A stretch of 33,343 nucleotides of DNA from contig JALSQY010000394.1 of the NCBI GenBank assembly GCA_026985035.1, positions 1-33,343 on the forward strand, given 5' to 3'. A program made the position numbers and the translations under genes. Source of the stretch: Methylothermaceae bacterium (GTDB lineage: Bacteria; Pseudomonadota; Gammaproteobacteria; Methylococcales; Methylothermaceae). Every line of letters starts with the position of its first letter. The stretch's first letter is position 1. The notes below the pieces were generated by a model. It saw only the letters and a program-made list of their open reading frames with translations. It had not been told where the DNA came from and ran no database searches. This document shows positions 26,253 to 33,343 of the stretch, in pieces.

Positions 26253-28256
26253 ATGGCAAACATACGTATTGAACGACTGCCGGGACCAGAAACGACACCT
26301 GTCAACGAACCCGTTATCCCCTGGTTTCGAACCCGGCGATTTCTCATCTTTGCCAGCACTTTCTTGGTGACAGCAATTGTCGGATTGCTGATTGTCTTTC
26401 TGCGCCCCCCTATCTATCGCGCCAGTGCTTCCCTGCTAACCACCGCCGCCCCGCCTGCCGATTATATGGAGCCCCGCCCCTCTTCCTCAGGGAATCAATC
26501 CCCGGCGGCGGGCGTGGTTGTCGATCCCCAACACGTAGCCATCCAACGGGTCATTCTCACGGCGCAACCCTTATTGATGGAAACCATCCGCCTGCTCGAA
26601 CTGGAAGGCTGGATACCAGAAGGAGGGCTGACCCCAGCGGATATCAAGCAAATGCTATCGGTAGAGCCCGTGCCCGCTACCAATCTGGTGGAACTGCGGG
26701 CCGAAGGCACCAATCAGGACCTTTTGGCACCTTTAGTCAATACCTGGATCGATGTCTACATGGAAACCCGGACCCGGGAAATCCGGGCAACCACTGGCGC
26801 AACCCTGGAAGCCCTCAAGGAGCAACTGGGTGCGCTGGAAGGCAAAATAGAGACCAAGCGGCAAAAACTCGCAGAATACCGCCGCCGGTATGATATCGCC
26901 TCCCTGGAGCGGGAAGAAAATGAAGCTTTGGCTCGCCTCAAGGGCTTGATGGAGGCTTTGAATACCGCCAGCGAGGAAGAGGTACAAGCCAAGGCCCGGC
27001 TGGATGCCATTCACCGGCAAATTGCCGCCGGCAAGCCAGTGGTCCCCGAAAGCGACGAACGGGTACTCGCCGTCCTGGAAACCCGGGCCCAGGAACTAAA
27101 CGAAACCCTCACTGCCCTGAAAAAACAATTCACCCCCCAATATCTTCGCCTCCATCCTCAGTATCGTGTCATCCCCAAACAACTCAAGGAAGTTGAAGAA
27201 AAAATCGCCAATCTCGCTGCCCATGGCCAAGAAATAGTTCTGAGCGAGGCGGAACAAGCCTACGCCACCGCCCGCCAATCGGCCCGGAAAATCCAGCAAC
27301 AAATCCAGGAACAAAAAAAACTGGCAACCGAATTCAGCACCCGTTTCACCGAACACGAAGCGCTGCTGGAAGAGCTGAAACAAATGGAGTCTCGGCAACG
27401 GGAATTGCAAGACCGGATCGCTCAACTGGAAATCAAGCAACTGGAAAAATATCCGCAAGTGGATGTGGTTGAACGGGCATACCGCCCGGTACACCATATC
27501 CGCCCCCATTATTGGCGCGATGCAGGTTTTACCCTTGCCGGCTCTTTGGTATTTGGGTTGCTGGCGGTTTGGCTGGCGGAATATTTATCCCACAAAAATG
27601 ATGAGGAAGTTCAAACTCAACTGACATTCTCCGGCGTTCATGTCTATGCCAAACCGAACACCAATGAAGCATTGCACCACCAGCCCCAAGCCAACCCGGC
27701 CACCTCCATCGAACATCAAGCCTCGCCTGACGCTTTGGCGGCGCCAATGCCCCGGGAACTCACCATGAATGAAATTGAAACCATGCTGGCCGGTTCCGAC
27801 CTGAGCACCCGCCAATGCATTGCATTTTTGTTGAGCGGGCTATTGCCGAATGAAGTGATTCAATTATCTCCGGGAGAAATCGAAATCAGTCAGGAAAAAA
27901 TCCGGGTGCCGGGCGACTATCACCGCAGCCTCCCCCTGGCACCCCGGTTGAAAGCCTGGATGGCCGCCAGTGGCGGTAACCCGCTGGTTCCCGATCATAC
28001 CGACGAGCTGAGCAAGCAAATTTATTTGAGCGCCGTGGACGCCGGCCTGGACCAACCTGAAACCATCAATGCCTGGGCTGTTCGCCATACCTATTTGCTA
28101 TATCTGGTAAAACAGGGTATCAAGATCAGCCACCTGGAGAAAGTTGCCGGCCCCATTCCCTTGCCGCAACTTTCCGTCTATGGGCGGCTGTCTCCTCCAG
28201 GCTCTGGCCTTGCCCCGGAAAAGATACATTTGATTCACCCTTGTCTGGAAGGCTGA
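26253..28256 (+). CDS. Wzz/GumC-like protein with a C-terminal degenerate tyrosine-recombinase-like domain
   Basis: The 667-residue protein has the chain-length-determinant layout: a helix at 29-50, a periplasmic part with long coiled coils (about 180-260, 270-400), and a second helix at 424-446 with PVHHIRPHYWRD just before it. After a low-complexity linker (about 455-500), residues 501-650 resemble the catalytic domain of phage-integrase/XerC proteins. FLLSGLLPNEVIQL lines up with the arginine-I helix (Leu531 for Arg), RSLPLAPRLKAW with the vPL strand, WAVRHTYLLYLVKQG with HxLRHTxAT (Trp608 for His, Arg611 and His612 kept), and VAGP with xLGH, followed by Tyr643. Losses suggest it is not a recombinase. 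In Wzc-type proteins this cytoplasmic place is a tyrosine kinase. The ABC exporter gene follows after 7 bp. Confidence 0.72.
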   Translation: MANIRIERLPGPETTPVNEPVIPWFRTRRFLIFASTFLVTAIVGLLIVFLRPPIYRASASLLTTAAPPADYMEPRPSSSGNQSPAAGVVVDPQHVAIQRVILTAQPLLMETIRLLELEGWIPEGGLTPADIKQMLSVEPVPATNLVELRAEGTNQDLLAPLVNTWIDVYMETRTREIRATTGATLEALKEQLGALEGKIETKRQKLAEYRRRYDIASLEREENEALARLKGLMEALNTASEEEVQAKARLDAIHRQIAAGKPVVPESDERVLAVLETRAQELNETLTALKKQFTPQYLRLHPQYRVIPKQLKEVEEKIANLAAHGQEIVLSEAEQAYATARQSARKIQQQIQEQKKLATEFSTRFTEHEALLEELKQMESRQRELQDRIAQLEIKQLEKYPQVDVVERAYRPVHHIRPHYWRDAGFTLAGSLVFGLLAVWLAEYLSHKNDEEVQTQLTFSGVHVYAKPNTNEALHHQPQANPATSIEHQASPDALAAPMPRELTMNEIETMLAGSDLSTRQCIAFLLSGLLPNEVIQLSPGEIEISQEKIRVPGDYHRSLPLAPRLKAWMAASGGNPLVPDHTDELSKQIYLSAVDAGLDQPETINAWAVRHTYLLYLVKQGIKISHLEKVAGPIPLPQLSVYGRLSPPGSGLAPEKIHLIHPCLEG

Positions 28257-28263
28257 CCATGCC

Positions 28264-30078
28264 ATGACCGCCAAGACGGAAACCGCCACCCTGCGGCACT
28301 ACGATTGGCGCGCCATCGGCCGTCTCGCTCGGCGGCATAAAAAAAAGATCCTGGCGGCGCAGGCCGTGGCTTTGCTGGCGGCATTGGCGGCCGTGCCGGT
28401 CCCTTTGCTGATTCCAATGCTGGTGGACGAAGTCTTGCTCAACCACCCCGGCACTGCAGTGACCTTCATCAATCGCTGGTTTCCTGCGGAATGGCACGGG
28501 CCTGTGCTTTACATTGCGGTCATTTTAGGCGTGTCCTTTCTTCTCCGCCTCATTGCCTTGATCTTCAATGTCTTGCAAACCCGGCAATTCGTGAAAGTGT
28601 CCAAGGATATCATTTTCCGCCTGCGGGCCGATTTATTACAGCGACTGGAGAAAGTCGCCATGGCGGAATACGAATCCCTGGGCAGCGGCACGGTAGTCAC
28701 CCATTTGGTGACCGACCTGGACACCCTGGACAACTTCCTCGGCGCCACAATCAGCCGCTCGTTGATTGCGGTGTTGACCATTATGGGCACGGCCGCCATT
28801 TTGCTATGGATCCATTGGCCCCTGGCTTTGTTTATTCTCTGTCTCAACCCGGTTGTCATTTACTTTACCAAGGCCCTGGGGAAACAGGTCAAACACCTCA
28901 AAAAAAAGGAAAATGCCGCCTTGGAAGCATTCCAACAAGCATTGACCGAAACCCTGGATGCTATCCAGCAAATCCGGGCCAGTAACCGCGAGCATTATTA
29001 TTTTGGACGGTTGACGGATAAGGCCCGTCAAGTCAATCACAATGCTTCCAATTATGCCTGGAAAAGCGATGCCTTGAACCGGCTCAGTTTTGTCATTTTT
29101 TTGCATGGGGTGGATTTGTTCCGGGCTACCGCCATGCTGATGGTAATCTTTTCCGATCTCACCATCGGCCAGATGCTGGCGGTATTCGGCTATTTGTGGT
29201 TCATGATGGCGCCGGTCCAGGAACTGCTGGGAATCCAATACGCTTTCTACAGCGCTCAGGCCGCTCTGACCCGTATCAACCGCTTGTTGGATCTCAAACA
29301 GGAGCCCCGCTATCCACACCGCAAAAACCCCTTCAAAAACAAACGCACTACCAGTGTTTCGGTAGAGGATCTGCATTTTTCCTACGGTCACGAGATTGAT
29401 GTCCTCAAGGGAGTCACCCTGGACATCCAGGCTGGTGAAAAAGTCGCGCTGGTGGGTGCCAGCGGCGGCGGCAAATCCACCCTGGTGCAAGTTTTGATCG
29501 GGCTCTACAGCCCCTCCTCCGGCATGGTGTATTATGAAAACACCCCCATCACCCAAATCGGCATGGATGTGGTGCGGGAAAACGTGGTCACCGTACTACA
29601 GCATCCTGTGCTCTTCAATGACACGATCCGCGCCAATCTGACCTTGGGGCATGACCATGGCGACCTGGCCCTGTGGCGGGCATTGGAAATTGCCCAACTC
29701 AAAGACACCATCCAGCGCCTGCCCGACCAATTGGACACGATCATCGGCCGCAGCGGCATGCGCTTGTCCGGCGGCCAACGCCAGCGCCTGGCCATCGCCC
29801 GGATGATCCTCATGGAGCCTAAAGTGGTGATTCTGGATGAAGCCACCTCGGCCCTGGACACTGAAACCGAACAACGGCTCCACGATGCCTTGAGTGATTT
29901 TTTGACCAATCGCACCACGATTATCGTCGCCCACCGGCTCAGCGCCGTGAAACAGGCAGACCGGGTGTACGTCTTCGAGGATGGCCACATTTGCGAGCAG
30001 GGCGAACACGAACGCTTGCTCTCCCTCAACGGACTCTATGCTAAACTCTATGGAGAAAGCCAACAGGCGCTGCCATAA
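28264..30078 (+). CDS. ABC exporter, fused permease and ATPase (MsbA-like type)
   Basis: The 604-residue half-transporter has six membrane helices in about residues 25-310 and a C-terminal ATPase. Walker A is GASGGGKST, the Q-loop follows (TVLQHPVLFNDTIRANL), the signature is LSGGQRQR, Walker B is VVILDEATSALD, and the switch histidine is in IIVAHRLSAV. It would act as a homodimer in the inner membrane. The substrate cannot be told from sequence. The position directly after a Wzz-like protein suggests a glycan or lipid-linked cargo, but no glycosyltransferases are nearby. An ATG at 28259 runs into a stop at once, so 28264 is used, with GGAAGG at 28247-28252. Confidence 0.9.
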   Translation: MTAKTETATLRHYDWRAIGRLARRHKKKILAAQAVALLAALAAVPVPLLIPMLVDEVLLNHPGTAVTFINRWFPAEWHGPVLYIAVILGVSFLLRLIALIFNVLQTRQFVKVSKDIIFRLRADLLQRLEKVAMAEYESLGSGTVVTHLVTDLDTLDNFLGATISRSLIAVLTIMGTAAILLWIHWPLALFILCLNPVVIYFTKALGKQVKHLKKKENAALEAFQQALTETLDAIQQIRASNREHYYFGRLTDKARQVNHNASNYAWKSDALNRLSFVIFLHGVDLFRATAMLMVIFSDLTIGQMLAVFGYLWFMMAPVQELLGIQYAFYSAQAALTRINRLLDLKQEPRYPHRKNPFKNKRTTSVSVEDLHFSYGHEIDVLKGVTLDIQAGEKVALVGASGGGKSTLVQVLIGLYSPSSGMVYYENTPITQIGMDVVRENVVTVLQHPVLFNDTIRANLTLGHDHGDLALWRALEIAQLKDTIQRLPDQLDTIIGRSGMRLSGGQRQRLAIARMILMEPKVVILDEATSALDTETEQRLHDALSDFLTNRTTIIVAHRLSAVKQADRVYVFEDGHICEQGEHERLLSLNGLYAKLYGESQQALP

Positions 30079-30090
30079 GCAAATTCCCCA

Positions 30091-30927
30091 GTGATTTCCC
30101 CTTACGATCTCCACAGCCATTCCACCGCCTCGGATGGCGCTCTGTCTCCCGCCGATTTGGTGCGTCTTGCCGCCGAAACCGGCGTGACGCATCTTGCTTT
30201 GACCGATCATGATTCTGTGGCGGGCATTCAGGAAGCTATCGAAGCCGCTCACCAGCATTCTGTCCAGTTGATTCCCGGCGTCGAGATATCGGTCACTTGG
30301 GAAAAAAAGTGCTTTCATGTATTAGGACTCCACATCAATCCAGATGCTCCATCCTTGGCGCAAGGACTAAAGCGGCTCCAAATACTGCGGCGGGAAAGGG
30401 CCGAAAAAATGGATGCCAACCTGGAAAAGCACGGCATCCGCGGCGCTTTGCAGGAAGTTCGCGCCATGGCCGGAGAGGGCATGATTACCCGCACCCACTT
30501 TGCCCGCTTTTTGATTAGTCATGGTTACGCCAAAGATATGGCCAATGTGTTCGAAAGATTTTTAGTGCGGGGAAAACCCGGTTATGTCTCCACACAATGG
30601 GCCGATCTGGAAGAAGCCCTGGAATGGATTCTAAAGGCCGGTGGCATCGCGGTCCTCGCCCACCCCCTGCGCTACAAGCTGACGGGTGCCTGGCTGCGCC
30701 GCTTTCTTACTGCCTTCCGATCCAATGGCGGCACAGGGATAGAAGTGGTCTGCGGCAACAGTACCCCGGTGCAAATCGAAACCTGCGCCGACTATGCCAG
30801 GCGCTACCGGCTGATGGGTTCGGCGGGTTCCGACTTTCACGACCCCGCCTTTCCCTGGATCGAATTGGGCAATCTGGCCCCTCTCCCGCCGGGCGTCACG
30901 CCGGTTTGGGAAAGCTGGCGATCATAG
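30091..30927 (+). CDS. rnm: PHP-domain phosphoesterase, RNase AM (YciV/TrpH family)
   Basis: The 278-residue PHP protein has metal-binding motifs DLHSHSTASDG (residues 6-16), LTDHDSV, GVEIS, THFARFLI, VLAHPLRY and the final GSDFHDP. The family includes E. coli RNase AM (formerly YciV), which trims 5' ends of RNA and also hydrolyses 3',5'-nucleotide bisphosphates. The start is a GTG at 30091, 12 bp after the ABC gene. Its usual neighbours in enteric bacteria (trp operon, yciO) are absent. Confidence 0.88.
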   Translation: MISPYDLHSHSTASDGALSPADLVRLAAETGVTHLALTDHDSVAGIQEAIEAAHQHSVQLIPGVEISVTWEKKCFHVLGLHINPDAPSLAQGLKRLQILRRERAEKMDANLEKHGIRGALQEVRAMAGEGMITRTHFARFLISHGYAKDMANVFERFLVRGKPGYVSTQWADLEEALEWILKAGGIAVLAHPLRYKLTGAWLRRFLTAFRSNGGTGIEVVCGNSTPVQIETCADYARRYRLMGSAGSDFHDPAFPWIELGNLAPLPPGVTPVWESWRS

Positions 30928-30945
30928 ACTGTTCCCGGAAAAATC

Positions 30946-32364
30946 ATGGGCCAGGAAATCGAACACATCCAATTCAGTCAGAACGATTTCGACCGTTTTC
31001 TAGGGCGGCTCCGGGAAGAAACTGAGCTGCTGGGTTCTCTGGAAAAAGGATGGCGATTTTCCGACAAGGGACCGGTCGCGGGTTTCGAAATCGAAGCCTG
31101 GCTGGTGGATCAAGACATGCGTCCGGCTCCTTGTAATGACCGGTTTCTCCAACGCCTGGCCGATCCGCTGGCATCTCCAGAGTTGGCCAAATTCAACATC
31201 GAGCTGAACAACTTTCCGAGGGATCTTCGAGGCGATGCGCTCTCCCGTCTCCACCATGAACTGGAAGCGATCTGGCGCAAGGCCCAACAAACCGCCCACT
31301 CCATGGAGTTGCACCTGCTGATGATCGGCATCCTGCCCACCTTGAGGCAAACCGATCTGACCCTCAAGAACATGTCGCAACTGAACCGCTACCAGGCCCT
31401 CAACGAGCAGATCCTTCGCCTCCGGGGGGAACCGCTGCACCTGGAAATCACCGGCAAAGAACACCTGGAATGCTTCCATGACGATGTCATGCTGGAAGCG
31501 GCCGCCACCTCGTTCCAGATCCACCTGCAAACGCCCCAGGATCAATTCGTCCCTTTGTTCAATGCCTCGATCATGGCATCCGCCGCTACTTTGGCGGCGG
31601 GAACCAATGCCCCTTATTTGTTTGGCAAAGACCTGTGGGCAGAAACCCGGATTCCCCTGTTCGAGCAATCCATCGAAATCGGCGGCTATGGCGCCGCCAT
31701 CCACGGGCCCTTGCGCCGGGTCGGATTTGGCAACCGCTATCTCAAACAGGGTGTCTCTGACGCTTTCCTGGAAAATCTCGAACATTTTCCAATACTCCTG
31801 CCTATCTTGTTCGAAGATCCGCCCGAAAAATTTTCCCATCTGCGCCTTCACAATGGCACTATCTGGCGCTGGAACCGGCCCTTGGTGGGCTTCGACGGAG
31901 ACGGCACCCCTCATTTGAGGATCGAGCACCGGGTCTTGCCGGCGGGACCGACGATCATGGACATGATTGCCAACGCCGCTTTTTATTACGGCCTGGCGTA
32001 CAGTTTAAGCCAGGAGGAAAGGCAGCTGCCCTTTTCCCTGGCCCGTGATAATTTCTATCTGGCTGCCATGCACGGTTGGGATGCCCATGTGATTTGGTTT
32101 GAAAACAGCCGCTGGCCACTGCGAAAATTACTCTTGGACGAGCTGATTCCCAGGGCCCGCGAGGGGCTGGCGCAATTGGCGATTTGCCGGCGGGACCGGG
32201 AAAAATATTTAGGCGTAATCCGCGACAGAATCAACGCCGATCAATGCGGCAGCCAATGGCAGCGCCGTTTCATTACAAGCCACGGCAAGGATTTCACCGC
32301 TTTGACACGCGCTTATTGGCAACACCAACAACAGGGAAAACCGGTACACACATGGCCGCTTTGA
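30946..32364 (+). CDS. Glutamate-cysteine ligase-like (GCS2 family) amidoligase
   Basis: The 472-residue protein shows GCS2-like features: GFEIEAWLVD (about 46-55) and FNIELNNFPRDL (about 84-95) fit the metal/nucleotide-binding glutamates of this glutamine-synthetase-related fold, and RIEHRVLPAGPTIMDM matches the later E-H-R region. GCS2 enzymes form amide bonds on glutamate or related acids with ATP. The exact substrate is unknown and glutathione synthesis should not be assumed. The M14 gene overlaps its end by 13 bp, so the two probably work in one pathway. In families I recall, such pairs occur with an ATP-grasp (RimK-like) ligase, which would lie beyond the right edge. Confidence 0.72.
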   Translation: MGQEIEHIQFSQNDFDRFLGRLREETELLGSLEKGWRFSDKGPVAGFEIEAWLVDQDMRPAPCNDRFLQRLADPLASPELAKFNIELNNFPRDLRGDALSRLHHELEAIWRKAQQTAHSMELHLLMIGILPTLRQTDLTLKNMSQLNRYQALNEQILRLRGEPLHLEITGKEHLECFHDDVMLEAAATSFQIHLQTPQDQFVPLFNASIMASAATLAAGTNAPYLFGKDLWAETRIPLFEQSIEIGGYGAAIHGPLRRVGFGNRYLKQGVSDAFLENLEHFPILLPILFEDPPEKFSHLRLHNGTIWRWNRPLVGFDGDGTPHLRIEHRVLPAGPTIMDMIANAAFYYGLAYSLSQEERQLPFSLARDNFYLAAMHGWDAHVIWFENSRWPLRKLLLDELIPRAREGLAQLAICRRDREKYLGVIRDRINADQCGSQWQRRFITSHGKDFTALTRAYWQHQQQGKPVHTWPL

Positions 32365-33343
32365 CTTTGCATCAAATTGACAAGATACCGCCAGGACTGC
32401 TGGAAATCGATGCCAAACAACTTTACACCTTGTTGCCCGGCCCTACCTTGCTTCACTTGGCAGGAAAAAATCCCGCCCGCCTATTTATTTCCGTCCTTCT
32501 CCACGGCAATGAAACCACCGGCCTGCTCGCTGTGCAACGGCTGCTAAAGAAATATCAAGACCACCCCCTGCCCCGTTCAGTATCCATTTTCTTTGGCAAT
32601 ATCGAAGCCGCCCGCGCCGGTCTCCGGCGCCTTGCAGGGCAACCCGACTACAACCGGGTTTGGCCCGGCACCGAACACCCTCCTTGCCCCGAAGTCTCTC
32701 TCATGAACCAAGTGTGGGAAACCATGGCCGCCTACCCGCTATTCGCCAGTATCGATATTCACAATAATACCGGCCGCAACCCGCTCTATGGCTGCGTCAA
32801 CTGCCTTCAGCCGCCTTTCCTGCAGCTGGCTTCCTTTTTCGGCCGGCTGGTGGTGTATTTTCTGCGCCCCAAGGGCGTGCAATCGATGGCTTTCGCCAAA
32901 TTGTGTCCGGCGGTCACCCTGGAATGCGGCAAACCCGGCATTCCCCAAGGCGTCGATCATGCCTTCGACTACATCGATACCTGTCTGCACTTGAAGGAAA
33001 TTCCCGACAGACCGCCAGCGCCGGGCAGCATCGATCTCTTTCACACCGTTGCCCTCATCAAAATCCACAAGGATGTCCGTTTCAGCTTTACCGACGACAA
33101 GGCCGACCTCGTGCTCCGGTCGGACCTGGACCATTTGAATTTCATGGAACTATCGGCGGGCATCGCCCTGGGGGAAGTCCACTGCAATACCATGCCATTA
33201 ATCGCCCGCGATGAAGACGGCCATGAAGTCACCCACCGTTACTTCCAGCTCAAGGACGGCAAATTGATACTCAAACGCAAAGTCATGCCGTCCATGTTCA
33301 CCATGGACGAACGCATCATCCGCCAGGACTGTTTGGGGTATTT
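32352..33343 (+). CDS. M14-type carboxypeptidase / aspartoacylase-like protein (partial)
   Basis: The frame is open from an ATG at 32352 to the end of the window, about 330 codons, so the stop is missing. Zinc-binding motifs of the succinylglutamate desuccinylase/aspartoacylase branch are visible: LLHGNET (H-x-x-E), then the distant histidine in IDIHNNTGRNP, and the catalytic-type glutamate in VTLECGKPG. It would hydrolyse an amide on a small acidic compound or a C-terminal residue. Its start lies inside the end of the GCS2-like gene (13-bp overlap), which implies coupled translation. The C-terminal third has no feature I recognise. No signal peptide is seen. Confidence 0.82.
   Translation, partial: MAALTLHQIDKIPPGLLEIDAKQLYTLLPGPTLLHLAGKNPARLFISVLLHGNETTGLLAVQRLLKKYQDHPLPRSVSIFFGNIEAARAGLRRLAGQPDYNRVWPGTEHPPCPEVSLMNQVWETMAAYPLFASIDIHNNTGRNPLYGCVNCLQPPFLQLASFFGRLVVYFLRPKGVQSMAFAKLCPAVTLECGKPGIPQGVDHAFDYIDTCLHLKEIPDRPPAPGSIDLFHTVALIKIHKDVRFSFTDDKADLVLRSDLDHLNFMELSAGIALGEVHCNTMPLIARDEDGHEVTHRYFQLKDGKLILKRKVMPSMFTMDERIIRQDCLGY

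Noticed and set aside
31000-31929. Minus-strand open frame of 309 codons inside the GCS2-like gene
   Set aside because: Antisense to a well-supported coding frame; no domain seen.

Overview
The window looks like chromosome of a Gram-negative gammaproteobacterium with moderately high GC. It carries Kdo/lipid A genes (kdsB, lpxK), and two gene strings match the order I know from Pseudomonas and related genera: exbB-exbD-lpxK-ycaR-kdsB-phosphatase, and murJ...ribF-ileS. Codon use and dispersed palindromes would fit a Methylococcales or Chromatiales-type genome, but no gene fixes the genus. I see no rRNA, tRNA, CRISPR array, IS transposase or prophage.

Layout. 1-732: a large inverted repeat whose left arm mirrors the 3' end of ileS. 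514-4274 (-): ileS and ribF. 4604-6964 (+): a membrane protein made of VanZ-like repeats. 6945-10349 (-): a VanZ/heparinase II-III fusion, convergent with the previous gene and translationally coupled to murJ (10339-11901, -). 12019-13647 (+): mgtE and a small DUF2905 membrane protein. 13648-15650: an accessory-looking patch with palindromic repeats, panD and a vapBC toxin-antitoxin pair. 15651-20198 (-): zwf, dienelactone hydrolase, accA and tilS, chained by 4-bp stop/start overlaps. 20343-23895 (-): the exbB-exbD-lpxK-ycaR-kdsB-phosphatase envelope operon. 24006-24455 (-): a DUF1931 histone-fold protein. 24649-33343 (+): a tightly packed run of purE, purK, a Wzz/GumC-like protein with an unusual C-terminal domain, an ABC exporter, rnm (PHP phosphoesterase), a GCS2-like amidoligase and an M14 carboxypeptidase-type protein cut by the window end.

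How it fits together. Most genes are housekeeping: translation (ileS, tilS), cofactors (ribF, panD), purines (purEK), fatty acids (accA), NADPH (zwf), envelope (murJ, lpxK, kdsB, exbBD). The unusual material lies between or beside them. A VanZ-domain pair separates murJ from ribF. A mirror copy of the ileS tail sits where lspA is normally found. A Wzz-like protein carries what reads as a degenerate tyrosine-recombinase fold in place of the usual cytoplasmic tyrosine kinase. A GCS2-like/M14 pair suggests synthesis or trimming of a small amide-linked metabolite. The Wzz fusion and the VanZ-heparinase protein are the best candidates for undescribed biology; both point to surface polysaccharide handling.
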